A stretch of DNA of 64,000 nt from Burkholderiaceae bacterium (GTDB taxonomy: Bacteria; Pseudomonadota; Gammaproteobacteria; Burkholderiales; Burkholderiaceae_D): contig JAFANH010000027.1 of assembly GCA_019232795.1 (NCBI GenBank), positions 1 to 64,000 of the forward strand, written 5' to 3'. Numbering within the stretch: the stretch's first letter is position 1; every line of letters begins with the position of its first letter. This document shows, one piece after another, positions 54,417-63,784 of the stretch. The notes under the pieces were generated by a model. The model was not told where the DNA came from and made no database searches. It saw nothing but the letters and a program-made list of their open reading frames with translations. The position numbers were made by a program, and so were the translations under genes.

Positions 54417-55292
54417 TCAATCCAGTCGCCCCTGGCGGCGCAGCAGCACGCAAAAATAGATGATTGCCCCCGTGCTCAGCCAGCCTACAAATTGGTCGGT
54501 GCGCAGCGGGTCGTCCGGCATGAAGAATAGCGCCACCGCCATGTTCAAGGGCAGGTAAACGGCAAAGCCCGGTATGGCCCACTTGCTGCCGCACACCATC
54601 AGCAATGCGGCGGCGAAATAGAGCACCGGCAGGGCCAGCGCGAACATCGACACGTAATCCCAGGCGATGGCATTGCCGAAGGTGCGCGTGAACCACATGG
54701 TCTTGGCGAATTCCACGACGGCGTAGATGAATACCAGGGACATGGCCAGCACCTGCCAGTTCGGCGCCGGCGGGAGGGCCGCTTCTTTTGTTGTCCGCCC
54801 CTGGCTTTCCTCGGCGCCGGTTTCCCAAGCGTTCGGAGTCTCCGGCAGCTTTTCGCTATCGGCCAGATTGCGCCTGCCGGCCCGTATGTCGGCAATCACC
54901 CGCGCGGCGTCTTGCGCGTATTCGCTCGCCACTTGCAGACGCACGTCGCCGGTGGCCACGGCCGGCAGCGAGCTGTTATCGTTGATCACGAAAGCCGGAA
55001 TCCCTTCCGCTTCCAGGCGGCCGCACAGGATATGCATTTCGGTTGGCTCAAAGGAGCGGGCGATGGTTTCGAAGTTGGCTTCCAGGCCGGGCAATTCTTC
55101 ATCCTTGTCTTCATCGACCTCGGCTTGAGGCGGCAAGGCCACGCCGCGGCGCCTGAGCTCGGCGGCCGCGACCTCGTTGGCCAGCCTGGTCAAGGTGCCG
55201 GACTCCCAGTGGTCGAGCACCTCTTCCGTGCTCATCTGTGCATAGGTTTCGGCCAATACGGCGCGGGGGACTTCTTCGCTGGAGATATGCAT
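54417..55292 (-). CDS. DUF2007-type putative signal transducing membrane protein
   Basis: 291 aa. An N-terminal helical part (about 1-55) is followed by a domain like the DUF2007 signal-transducing fold (ETIARSFEPTEMHILCGRLEAEGIPAFVINDN..., about 72-130) and four hydrophobic helices (about 180-285). The start at 55292 is chosen because GAGAGGGT lies before it; the frame open to 55352 runs into a tandem repeat. Function unknown; similar cytosolic domains occur in small bacterial proteins without assigned role. Confidence 0.75.
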   Translation of the reverse strand: MHISSEEVPRAVLAETYAQMSTEEVLDHWESGTLTRLANEVAAAELRRRGVALPPQAEVDEDKDEELPGLEANFETIARSFEPTEMHILCGRLEAEGIPAFVINDNSSLPAVATGDVRLQVASEYAQDAARVIADIRAGRRNLADSEKLPETPNAWETGAEESQGRTTKEAALPPAPNWQVLAMSLVFIYAVVEFAKTMWFTRTFGNAIAWDYVSMFALALPVLYFAAALLMVCGSKWAIPGFAVYLPLNMAVALFFMPDDPLRTDQFVGWLSTGAIIYFCVLLRRQGRLD

Positions 55293-55331
55293 GCACCCTC
55301 TCTTTGCCCGCATCGAGTGCGGGCCGCGATG

Positions 55332-55364
55332 TTTCAAACATCCTTCAAACATCTTTCAAACATC
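55332..55364. repeat. Three tandem 11-bp repeats
   Basis: TTTCAAACATC, CTTCAAACATC and TTTCAAACATC stand head to tail, 40 bp upstream of the DUF2007-type gene start. Candidate regulator-binding array or slippage-prone tract. Confidence 0.7.
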
Positions 55365-55526
55365 CACGACTGCATATTACCTGCTTGGCGCGTAGTCCGT
55401 GTGGCTGTTGTTTCATTGACAGCCTTGGCCTTTCGTTTTACATTGTGCAACTCGGTATGCCAACTATGGCAGTTTTGACATCGTTGTTGCCCCTTCCTTA
55501 TTCATCTCGTCAGCAAAGGTTTCCAG

Positions 55527-58190
55527 ATGCATCGCAGCTTGATTTCAGCAGCAGTTGTCGCGCTGCTCGGTTTGTCCGCTCCCGCGTTTATTCCCGCCGC
55601 CCAGGCTGCACCGGCTGCCATCCAGCAAACCACCACGCAGTTGCCGCGCAACGCCTATCCGCTTCATTACGACGTGGCTATTGTGCCCAATGCCGCCGCC
55701 TCGACGTTTGCCGGCAAGGTGAAGATCACGGTCGACGTGGTGCAGCCGACCAGCACGCTGACCTTGAACGCCGCCGACATGACTTTCCAGAGCGTTTCGC
55801 TGAGCGGCGAACACGGCAAGGGTGAAGCGCTGAGCGGCAAGGCCAGCGTCGATGCAGCGGCCCAAACCGCGACCTTCACCTTCGAGCATGCTCTGGCCAA
55901 GGGCCGCTACGTGCTGGCGCTAGACTACACCGGCGTAATCGGCACGCAGGCGGTCGGCCTGTTCTCGCTCGACTACGACACGACGGAAGGCCATAAGCGC
56001 GCGCTGTACACGCAGTTTGAAAACTCCGATGCGCGCCGCCTGATTCCGTCCTGGGACGAGCCGGCCTACAAGGCCACCTTCGAACTCGAAGCCACCGTAC
56101 CGAGCAGCGAAATTGCGGTCAGCAACACGCCTGCCGTGAAAAAGACCGACTTGCCGGACGGCCGCAGCGTGATCAAGTTCGCAAAGACGCCGAAGATGTC
56201 GACCTACCTGCTGTTCTTCGCGCTCGGCGATTTCGAACGCGCCACCACGTCTTCCGACGGCACCGAATTGGGCGTGATCGCGCAAAAGGGCAAACTGTCG
56301 CAAGTGCAGTTCGCGCTCGATTCGTCCAAGAACATCCTGCGCGAATACAACGACTACTTCGGCGTGCGCTTCCCGCTGCCCAAGCTCGACAACATCGCCG
56401 CGCCGGGGCGCAGCCAATTCTTCGGCGCCATGGAAAACTGGGGCGCCATCTTCACCTTCGAATACGCGATGCTGCTCGACCCGAGCATTTCGACCCAGCG
56501 CGACAAGCAGGGCATATTCGAGACCGACGCGCATGAAATGGCGCACCAGTGGTTCGGCGACCTGGTCACCATGAAGTGGTGGGACGACCTGTGGCTCAAC
56601 GAAGGCTTCGCCACCTGGATGGAAGGCCGCACCACCGAGCGCCTGCATCCGGAATGGCATACCGAGCTCGACGCCATCAACGGCAACCAGGCCGCCATGA
56701 GCCGCGATTCGCTGGCCACCACGCACCCGGTGGTGCAGCACGTGGAAACGGTGGAGCAGGCCAGCCAGGCCTTCGACGCCATTACCTACCAGAAAGGCAA
56801 GGCGGTAATCTCCATGCTGGAAAGCTATGTCGGCGCCGACGCCTGGCGCGCCGGCGTGCGCAGCTACATGAAGGCGCATGCCTACGGCAATACTACCTCG
56901 GACGACTTCTGGCGCGAAATCGAGAAGGCCGCGCACAAGCCTGTCATGGCGATCGCACACGACTTCACGCTGCAACCTGGCGTGCCCATGATCCGCGTCG
57001 AAAATGCCGTCTGCGATGCAGGCCAGACCAAGGTCATGCTGACGCAGGGCGAATTCAGCCGCGACCAGCCCAACAAGAAAGCCTTGCGCTGGCAAGTGCC
57101 GGTAATTGCGCAAACGCTGGGCTCGTCCGAACAGGCGCGCACCGTGGTCACGGGCGGCAAGACCGTGCTGAGCGTGCCGGGCTGCGGCCCGCTGCTGGTC
57201 AACGTCGGCCAGAGTGGCTACTACCGCACCGTGTACGCGCCCAAGAATTTCAGCGCGTTGGCGGCCGATTTCGGCAAGCTGGCGCCGATTGACCAGCTCG
57301 GCCTGTTGGCCGATAGCTGGGCGCTGGGCTTGAACGGCCAGCAGCCCTTGTCGAACTTCCTGGAACTGGCCAAGGCCACGCCGCTCGAAGCCGACCCGCA
57401 AGTATGGGGCCGCATCGCGGGTAGCTATGGCGCCATCCACAGCTACTACCGTGGCGATACCGAGCGCCAGATAACATTTGACGCTTATGCCATCAGCCGT
57501 TTGACGCCGGTCATGAACAACATCGGCTGGGTCTCCAAGGCCGGCGAAGCCGATGCGGTCGCCATCCTGCGTGAAAGCCTGATCGGCACCCTGAGCCAGC
57601 TCGGCGACGCCGGCGTGATCGCCGAAGCGCAGCGCCGTTACGCCGCTTCGCTTGCCGGTGATGCGAGCGCCGTGCCGGCGGCACTGCGCAAGGTGATCCT
57701 GCGCGTGGTGGCCCTGCATGCCGACGCTGCTGCCTGGGACGCGCTGCATGCCGCTGCGCTGAGCGAAAAGACGCCGCTCGTCAAGGACCGCCTGTACGAC
57801 ATGCTGGCCTCGACCGAAGATGAAGCACTCGCCAAGCGCGCGCTCGATCTGGCCCTGACCGAAGAGCCGGGCGCCACCAACAGCGCCGGCATGATCACGT
57901 CGGTAGCGATGGCGCACCCCGATCTGGCCTTCGACTTTGCGGTAGCGCACGTGGCGCAAGTGAACGAACGTGTCGACGCCACTTCGCGCAGCCGCTACTT
58001 CCCACGCGTGGCCACCGGTTCGTCCGACCCGGCCATGATCGCCAAGCTCAAGGCCTACGCCGATGCCAACCTGGCGCCGACCGCGCGCCGCGACGTGGAA
58101 ACCGCGATTGCGGACATCACCTTCCGCATCAAGGTGCGCAGCGAGCGCTTGCCGGCGATCGATGCTTGGTTGAAGGGTAATGCGGGATAA
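55527..58190 (+). CDS. M1 family metallo-aminopeptidase, exported
   Basis: 887 aa with a Sec signal (ISAAVVALLGLSAPAFIPAAQA). The M1 catalytic core has the GAMEN exopeptidase motif at 300-304 and the zinc site H336-E-x-x-H340 with Glu359 in LWLNEGFATW. A C-terminal ERAP1-like helical domain follows (about 560-885). It removes N-terminal residues from peptides, here probably in the periplasm. Its architecture is closer to puromycin-sensitive/ERAP-type enzymes than to E. coli PepN. A terminator follows 34 bp after the stop. Confidence 0.94.
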   Translation: MHRSLISAAVVALLGLSAPAFIPAAQAAPAAIQQTTTQLPRNAYPLHYDVAIVPNAAASTFAGKVKITVDVVQPTSTLTLNAADMTFQSVSLSGEHGKGEALSGKASVDAAAQTATFTFEHALAKGRYVLALDYTGVIGTQAVGLFSLDYDTTEGHKRALYTQFENSDARRLIPSWDEPAYKATFELEATVPSSEIAVSNTPAVKKTDLPDGRSVIKFAKTPKMSTYLLFFALGDFERATTSSDGTELGVIAQKGKLSQVQFALDSSKNILREYNDYFGVRFPLPKLDNIAAPGRSQFFGAMENWGAIFTFEYAMLLDPSISTQRDKQGIFETDAHEMAHQWFGDLVTMKWWDDLWLNEGFATWMEGRTTERLHPEWHTELDAINGNQAAMSRDSLATTHPVVQHVETVEQASQAFDAITYQKGKAVISMLESYVGADAWRAGVRSYMKAHAYGNTTSDDFWREIEKAAHKPVMAIAHDFTLQPGVPMIRVENAVCDAGQTKVMLTQGEFSRDQPNKKALRWQVPVIAQTLGSSEQARTVVTGGKTVLSVPGCGPLLVNVGQSGYYRTVYAPKNFSALAADFGKLAPIDQLGLLADSWALGLNGQQPLSNFLELAKATPLEADPQVWGRIAGSYGAIHSYYRGDTERQITFDAYAISRLTPVMNNIGWVSKAGEADAVAILRESLIGTLSQLGDAGVIAEAQRRYAASLAGDASAVPAALRKVILRVVALHADAAAWDALHAAALSEKTPLVKDRLYDMLASTEDEALAKRALDLALTEEPGATNSAGMITSVAMAHPDLAFDFAVAHVAQVNERVDATSRSRYFPRVATGSSDPAMIAKLKAYADANLAPTARRDVETAIADITFRIKVRSERLPAIDAWLKGNAG

Positions 58191-58224
58191 GAAGTTGTCG
58201 TAGCGAGCGATCGCTATGCATGTA

Positions 58225-58256
58225 AAACGGGGCGGCTTTAGCCGCCCCGTTTCTTT
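58225..58256 (+). terminator. Rho-independent terminator after the aminopeptidase gene
   Basis: AAACGGGGCGGCT and AGCCGCCCCGTTT pair perfectly (13 bp) around a short TT loop, followed by CTTTT. Confidence 0.9.
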
Positions 58257-58502
58257 TGTGCGCTACGCTTTACAGGTAGTAGCTCGTTCCTGGGCTGGAA
58301 CATCATGTCAGATGGCAGTCCTCACTCTCATAACGCCCCCAAAGCGGACTACGACGAATATACAGTTTTGGCCAATTTGAGTGAAGTTCTCGTTCAATCG
58401 ACTTGAACGACGGTCACAGATACTGAACAAGTTTTGGAGAAAGTTTCATCAGTAAGTTCAAATACCAACTCTGCACTTTTCCAACTAACGGTATAACTTG
58501 GT
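58257..58502. other. Intergenic region, no gene seen
   Basis: About 245 bp, more AT-rich than its surroundings, without a credible ORF, RNA or repeat. Confidence 0.5.
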
Positions 58503-58718
58503 TTATTTTGCAACTGTGTCGGCCGGCTTGTACCCTTTATTTTCAGCTTCGCTAACGCATTTATCAAAGCCCTCCTTCAGGTACTGACCGGTAACGATTC
58601 CGGCGTGCCCACTAGCTTCGCAGGTAATCGATTGCCCCTGTGCATTCGTCAAGGTTTGCTTATAGCTTGCGCAGCCTGTAAGAGTGACAGCCACGAAAGT
58701 AATAATAAGTCTCTTCAA
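58503..58718 (-). CDS. Small lipoprotein
   Basis: 71 aa with a lipoprotein signal: KRLIITFVAVTLTGCASYK, lipobox LTGC with Cys16. The mature part has two further cysteines (ITCEASGHAG and FDKCVSEAE) and ends KPADTVAK. No family recognised. GGAGG-like sequence (AGGAGGAATCGAG on the minus strand) precedes the ATG, so translation is likely. Confidence 0.75.
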   Translation of the reverse strand: MKRLIITFVAVTLTGCASYKQTLTNAQGQSITCEASGHAGIVTGQYLKEGFDKCVSEAENKGYKPADTVAK

Positions 58719-58898
58719 CTCGATTCCTCCTTCACGAGATTAGCTTTTCGGGAATGCCAGCTACGTTTGCGCGACCGATATTGAATGTCCGTTGCTGGCC
58801 CATTGCGGACTATGACATACCGGCCGCCGATGGTCGGCTCTACCTCCGAAATTCGCGTTTGGTGGAACGACAAATGACCATCCCCAACGATTCTCGGT

Positions 58899-59372
58899 TC
58901 AATCGCACTTCGGAGGAAGTGTACCAACATATCGCCCTGATTCAACGCCCTCAGTTCTGCCTTTCATCGTTGAAATCATTTGGTCGCCGCGCCAAGTAAT
59001 TACGCCAGTAAAGTCATACCCTTTTCCGTCTTTAGAGACATGAGTTGTCAGCTCGCCGGTATCGTTCAATGCCCAAGTCCCGCTAATAAAAGGATAGCCA
59101 GCTTTTTGCAACTCCTCTGCCTTTTGACATCTTGGATACATCACAAAAGTGCGGTCTGCCTTGTATTCAACGATATTTCGGAGCACGCCTATTTTCCTAA
59201 GCTTGGCAATGCGGCTTGCATCCATCGATGCGATTTGTTGCGTCATACCTTCCTGCCAAACTCCAACCATCTTTGCTTCATTTGTATTTAGGTCATCTGA
59301 CGCCGCAGCCGCGGCAAAACATGAGGCAAGCAGAGTTGGCAACAAGATGAGCCGTTTAAATAATATTTTCAT
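58899..59372 (-). CDS. Secreted protein of unknown function
   Basis: 157 aa with a signal peptide (LILLPTLLASCFAAAAA, cleavage near residue 24). The mature part contains KMVGVWQEGMTQQ, SRIAKLRKIGVLRNIVEYKADRTFVMYP and FISGTWALNDTGELTTHVSKDG, the pattern of lipocalin-like or DUF-type proteins with a GTW motif. No assigned function. The region (58260-59610) is more AT-rich than the core and carries only small orphan genes. Confidence 0.72.
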   Translation of the reverse strand: MKILFKRLILLPTLLASCFAAAAASDDLNTNEAKMVGVWQEGMTQQIASMDASRIAKLRKIGVLRNIVEYKADRTFVMYPRCQKAEELQKAGYPFISGTWALNDTGELTTHVSKDGKGYDFTGVITWRGDQMISTMKGRTEGVESGRYVGTLPPKCD

Positions 59373-59617
59373 ATGATGTTATTTCTTCGTCATTTTTAAT
59401 AAATGCTGCAAGGTCCGCTTCTGGCCGTTAGCACGCTTTCGCCTTTTGGCCGAATGGTCATACTACCTTCTGCAACGCAGGAATACACTGTCAGAAATGA
59501 CAGGTATATGCAATCGCGCGAATGGCTGGCAGTTCGCTTTTGGCTGTGGACTGAGAATGCCTCGACTGGTCCGACGCACGCTCCTTAGTCAAGTCTGACG
59601 TCGGCGCCTTATACGTT

Positions 59618-61576
59618 TTACTCCGTGGCCAATTCTTCGCGCAGCCGCAGCTTCTCCTCAAAATTCCACACCGCGCGAATCTCGATTACGTCGTACTTGC
59701 GCGCCAGGCTTTCCGGGAACATGCCGTAACGCGCATTGACGAGCACGATGCGCCGTACCGCCTCGTCCAGTTCGGCCAGGCCGCTGGAACGATTGATCAC
59801 GATATCTTCCACGCTGCCGTCGCTGCGGACTGCCACCGTCACCACCGGATCCGCGCGCTTCTTTTCTGCAGCGGATTGCGCGTAGTTGAGGTCGCCGTTG
59901 CGTTCTATCTTGGCGCGCCAGCCTACCTTGTACATGGCCAGGTTGATGTCGTGATCGACGCTGCCGAAAATCGAGCGGCGCGCCTGGCTGGTGTCCGCAC
60001 GCGACGGCGCCGTTCCGAATCCCGATTCGGGGCGTGCGCCCAGCTTGCCCACCTGCGCCAGCGCGTTGGCCACCAGGCTGCTGCCGTTGGCTGCCAGGCC
60101 ATTGCTGGTGCCGTTGCCGACGCCATTGCCGTTGCTGTCGCCGCGCGTTGCCGCTGCAAGTCTTGCGCTTTCCCGTTCTGCGGCGGCTTGCGCGGCCAGC
60201 TTGGCTTCGGCATCAGCCTTGGCCTTGGCTTCAGCCTGGGCCATCGCGGCCTGGGCCATTGCAGCCTGCAGGCGCGCCGCTTCCTCGGCTTGTGCTTTCA
60301 GGCGTGCCTGTTCGAGTTCGGCTAAGCGAAGGGCTTCCCGTTTGGCTTCTTCTTCGGCCTGCCTGCGCGCCAGTTCCAGTGCTTCCTGCTGTTTGATGCG
60401 CGTCTGCTCCGCTTGCTTCGCTACTTCCGCCTGCCTTTGTTCCGCTTTTTGTTCTTCTTCAAGCTGTTTTTGCAGCGCCAGCGCGGCCAATTGCCGGCGC
60501 GTCGCTTCCTCAGCCTGGCGGCGTGCTTCCAGCTCCTTGGCCTGATGTTCGGCCTCGGCTCGCGCCAATTCGGCCTGCCTGATTTCTTCCTGCTTTTTCG
60601 CGGCCAACTCAGCGGCCAGCTTGACAGCCTTTTCCTCCTCGAGCTTTTGCGCGGCCAACAGGCGCGCGGCTTCTTCGGCCTGCTTGCGCGCCTCTTCCTG
60701 CTTCTTGTTCTGCAAGTCCTGGGCGCGCTGCGCGGCTTGCTGCTCTTCCAGCAAGCGCGCCGCTTCCTGTTTCAGGATTTCCTCGCCCTCGGCCTTGGAT
60801 GCCTGCTCCATGGCGAGGTCTGGCGCGGTCTGGGAGTCTTGTTGCTTGGCTTGCGTTTCGTCGGGGCGTTCGAAACTTTCCTGCGGGGCCGGCTTTTGCA
60901 CGGCCGGTGCAGGCGCCTGGGCGAGATCGAGAGCGGGCCGCGACGTGCGCAGTGCGATGGCCGGCGGTGTCGGGGCCTGGGTGGGCGGGTAGGGCAGCGG
61001 CATGCTGTCCGGCGTGGGGGCGCTGTGCCACCAGTCGTCCTGGTCCGCAGCTGGCATGGTGAAATCGCTGGGCTTGCCGCTATCGAGCGCGATCAGTTTG
61101 GCTTGCGAGCGCGCCGGCGCGGCGGTCGCCTGGTCGTCGGGCGGCGCGGCGCCTTTCTTGCGCTCGGCCTTGGCCAGCGCGGGTGTCGCTTGCAGGGCCT
61201 TGGCGGCCTGCTTGGCTGCCAGGGCGGTGCGCTGCGGCGCCTGCCGCGTGCGGGCGTCGATCAGGCTGGACGGCGGTTGATGGTCGACCGATTGTTGCTG
61301 TTCGGGCTCCGGTTTAGGTAAGGTGCTGGCCGGGCGCGGCGCCGGAATCTGGTTGGGCAAGCTGGGCAGATTGGCCAAGCGCACGCTCAGTACGGGGAGT
61401 TGGGCGCGCCTCTCGTTCCACGGCAATTCCAGGCCCGGCAGACCCAGGCCGGGAATGCCCAGCCGCAAGGACAGGATGAAGCCGTGAATGACGAGAGAAA
61501 ACAGCACGCCGATAGCCAGGCGCGTCCGGTAGCGGTCGAATAGGCCTCTAACACGTGCTGTGATCGCCGTTTCCAT
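59618..61576 (-). CDS. TonB/TolA-like energy-transducing protein with long helical domain
   Basis: 652 aa. One N-terminal membrane anchor (about 20-40, RLAIGVLFSLVIHGFILSLRL), a Pro-rich region (about 60-230), then about 220 residues of Ala/Glu/Gln/Lys heptad-like helix (LEEQQAAQRAQDLQNKKQEE and similar, about 255-480) as in TolA. A short Gly/Asn linker and a TonB C-terminal domain (about 550-645: VTVAVRSDGSVEDIVINRSSG, LDEAVRRIVLVNARYGMFP) follow. It should span the periplasm. Absence of exbB/exbD or tolQR nearby leaves its motor and receptor open. Confidence 0.88.
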   Translation of the reverse strand: METAITARVRGLFDRYRTRLAIGVLFSLVIHGFILSLRLGIPGLGLPGLELPWNERRAQLPVLSVRLANLPSLPNQIPAPRPASTLPKPEPEQQQSVDHQPPSSLIDARTRQAPQRTALAAKQAAKALQATPALAKAERKKGAAPPDDQATAAPARSQAKLIALDSGKPSDFTMPAADQDDWWHSAPTPDSMPLPYPPTQAPTPPAIALRTSRPALDLAQAPAPAVQKPAPQESFERPDETQAKQQDSQTAPDLAMEQASKAEGEEILKQEAARLLEEQQAAQRAQDLQNKKQEEARKQAEEAARLLAAQKLEEEKAVKLAAELAAKKQEEIRQAELARAEAEHQAKELEARRQAEEATRRQLAALALQKQLEEEQKAEQRQAEVAKQAEQTRIKQQEALELARRQAEEEAKREALRLAELEQARLKAQAEEAARLQAAMAQAAMAQAEAKAKADAEAKLAAQAAAERESARLAAATRGDSNGNGVGNGTSNGLAANGSSLVANALAQVGKLGARPESGFGTAPSRADTSQARRSIFGSVDHDINLAMYKVGWRAKIERNGDLNYAQSAAEKKRADPVVTVAVRSDGSVEDIVINRSSGLAELDEAVRRIVLVNARYGMFPESLARKYDVIEIRAVWNFEEKLRLREELATE

Positions 61577-61817
61577 GGATCATCGGGCCGCAGTCATTTT
61601 CTCAATCTTTCAAATTGACCATGATAGCTGCTGTTGGTTGCATCGGGACGGTGCGTTGCTTTTTTGCATCAGACATGAACCTCGTCATCAGCATGAAACC
61701 AAAAGGCGGACGACAAAGGGAAAGGGAACAGCGAAGAAAAAGCCTGTCTGATCGGCATTTTTAATGGCATCGCACATCCCCATAATTCCGCTGTACATAG
61801 CCAAAGCAGATAATTTC

Positions 61818-62102
61818 ATGCCGGTAAGCTCCGTCAATTCGAATCTCGCCGCCTATCAGGCGGCGCAAACCGCCCTGCAGGGGCCGCAGGCACAACGTTC
61901 CGGTTTTGAAGCAGCAACTGGAGCGGTCGGGGCTTCCGCGGCGGCTGCACCGGTGGCTGCGGCTTCGGTCGAGCAAGGCGCAGCCGGGTCGGGCGTGGCG
62001 GGCATAGGCGTGGTCATTGCCAACCCCTTCCGGGTCGGCGTCGCGGCCTATGCGGCAATCATGAATAGCTCCGCTTCCAGTACCATGCTAACTGAAGCGT
62101 AA
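61818..62102 (+). CDS. Small Ala-rich hypothetical protein
   Basis: 94 aa from ATG 61818 (frame open from 61764). Composition is Ala/Gly/Val-rich (SAAAAPVAAASVEQGAAGSG, then GIGVVIANPFRVGVAAYAAI) with no recognisable domain. It ends 21 bp before the methyltransferase gene, and its codon use is like the core's. The reading frame may be real and cotranscribed with the methyltransferase, but support is modest. Confidence 0.5.
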   Translation: MPVSSVNSNLAAYQAAQTALQGPQAQRSGFEAATGAVGASAAAAPVAAASVEQGAAGSGVAGIGVVIANPFRVGVAAYAAIMNSSASSTMLTEA

Positions 62103-62123
62103 TAAACACCGTAAGGAAGCCGC

Positions 62124-63011
62124 ATGCTGACAGAACACGAGTTGGAAGACGCCTACCTCGGGCAATTCATCCCGCTGCAATACCATCACAACATGCTGAT
62201 GGATGCCAACCGCATGCAGCCGTTCAAGGCGGCAATCGAGCATGTCGTCAAGCCCGGCGCCAAGGTGCTGGAACTCGGCGGCGGCACCGGCGTGCTGTCG
62301 TGGTTCGCCGCCGCTAAGGCGTCCAAGGTCTGGTGTGTGGAATTCAACCCGGAACTGGTGCGCGAAGCGAAAAAGCTGCTGGCCATGAACCCGCACGGCG
62401 ACAAGGTCGAAGTGGTGCATGCCAATGCCTTCGAATACCTGCCGCCGGAACCGGTCGACGTCATGATCTGCGAAATGATCCACGTCGCCATGCTGCGGGA
62501 AAAGCAGATCGAGATGGTGGAGTCGTTCAAGCGCCGCTATCTCGAACGCTTCGGCGGCCCGCTACCCATCATGATTCCCACGGCCGTGCTGATGGCGGTG
62601 CAACCGCTGCAGCAGGACTACCACTTCGAAGGCTACTACGCCCCCATCGTGCAGGTGCAGGAGTTCAACGCCAACGAGTCTTCCGGCTCGCTGGAGCTGG
62701 CGCGCCCCGAGCTGTATGCCATTCTCGACTTCACGCAGCCTATGTCGCAAGACATCGCCTGGGAAGGCGAATTCACGATGGAACAAAGCGGCACCGTCAA
62801 CGCGCTGCGCTTCATCACCAAGAACGTGTTGGCGATCATGTTGGAACAGTCGTCAACCATAGACTGGCTGAACCGCTACATGGCCTTTCCACTGGCCGAA
62901 CCGGTCGAAGTGCAAGCCGGCGACAAGCTGCGCGTGCGCTTCCACTACCGCATGGGCGGGTTGATCAGTTCCTTGCAGGAAGTGCTGGAGGCTGAGGTAG
63001 TAGGGCGCTGA
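62124..63011 (+). CDS. PRMT-like class I SAM-dependent methyltransferase
   Basis: 295 aa. The SAM-binding motif I is VLELGGGTGVLSWFAA (about 48-63), the acidic post-I is VEFNPELV, and motif II is VDVMICEMIHVAMLREKQ. Its Glu residues recall the double-E loop of protein arginine methyltransferases. The C-terminal beta-barrel-like part (about 160-290) also fits the PRMT fold. Substrate unknown. AAGGAAG stands before the ATG. Bacterial PRMT-like enzymes are uncommon. Confidence 0.85.
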   Translation: MLTEHELEDAYLGQFIPLQYHHNMLMDANRMQPFKAAIEHVVKPGAKVLELGGGTGVLSWFAAAKASKVWCVEFNPELVREAKKLLAMNPHGDKVEVVHANAFEYLPPEPVDVMICEMIHVAMLREKQIEMVESFKRRYLERFGGPLPIMIPTAVLMAVQPLQQDYHFEGYYAPIVQVQEFNANESSGSLELARPELYAILDFTQPMSQDIAWEGEFTMEQSGTVNALRFITKNVLAIMLEQSSTIDWLNRYMAFPLAEPVEVQAGDKLRVRFHYRMGGLISSLQEVLEAEVVGR

Positions 63012-63038
63012 CGCAGTTCAGCGCGTCACCCGGGCCTT

Positions 63039-63503
63039 TCATTGACCGGCGTCGCCCTCTGCGCCTGATTCCGGCGCTTCGCCGGCATTCTCCCCATTCG
63101 CCGCATCCTGCGTATCGAGCTTCGCCTGCTGCTTGCGCACCACCTTCAGGATCGCATTGCGGATGATGGCCATCACGGTGGCGCCCTTGAAGGGTTTGGC
63201 GATGAAGCCGTGCACGCCATGCTTGGTGGCGCCTTCTTCGATGGTGGCCGCCTCGAACTTGCCTGAGACCATGCAGATGATGGCCTTGGGCAGGGCAGTG
63301 CGGATTTCGTCGACCAGGGCCCAGCCGTCGTCGGCATAGGCGACGTCGACGCAGACCAGTTGCGGGTCCAGGCCTATCATCTTGGCCACGTTGGACGGGC
63401 TGGTGTTGGAATCGCCGATGACTTGGTGTCCGCCTTCGGTCAGGACGGTATGCAATAGGGCACGCGAGATGGCGTTGCCGTCGATAATCACTACTCTTAA
63501 CAT
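63039..63503 (-). CDS. Single-domain (CheY-like) response regulator
   Basis: 154 aa. A receiver (about 2-120) starts LRVVIIDGNAISRALLHTVL; the acidic pocket is reduced to one Asp (IIDGN). The phospho-acceptor position is in LVCVDVAYADDGWAL, and the Lys is in HGFIAKPFKGATVMAII. The tail (about 128-154) is acidic and unstructured (GENAGEAPESGAEGDAGQ). The altered pocket may change its phosphorylation. Partner kinase not nearby. Confidence 0.85.
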   Translation of the reverse strand: MLRVVIIDGNAISRALLHTVLTEGGHQVIGDSNTSPSNVAKMIGLDPQLVCVDVAYADDGWALVDEIRTALPKAIICMVSGKFEAATIEEGATKHGVHGFIAKPFKGATVMAIIRNAILKVVRKQQAKLDTQDAANGENAGEAPESGAEGDAGQ

Positions 63504-63784
63504 AGGCCGTTGGATGTGAAACGGGCCGTGGTTTTAGGTAGTGGTATGGTGGCCCTGAGCGGATATTAAATGAAAAAGGGGCAAGTCCCAAATTTGTGCG
63601 GGTCAAATAGTGGCGATCGGCCGCCAGTCAGTGTTATCTGCTAACTATGTCTGGACACGCCAGCGGCCTGTCCGTAAACTGCCTAGCTTGTGCATTCGCC
63701 ATCGGTCCATGCAGGTTTTTGCGATAAAATTGCAAATCTTGCAATGAAGATGAATGCGGTTGAGTGGCAGGCAGGGAGAGTTTT

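Noticed and set aside
55920-57959. Minus-strand open frame of 679 codons
   Set aside because: Antisense to the M1 aminopeptidase, whose motifs are complete; no protein-like features in the antisense product.
58715-58999. Two overlapping small frames (58715-58945 minus, 58754-58999 plus)
   Set aside because: The plus frame contains NVRCWPIAD-type sequence, a frequent translation of a dispersed repeat, and the minus frame overlaps the secreted-protein gene; neither has support.
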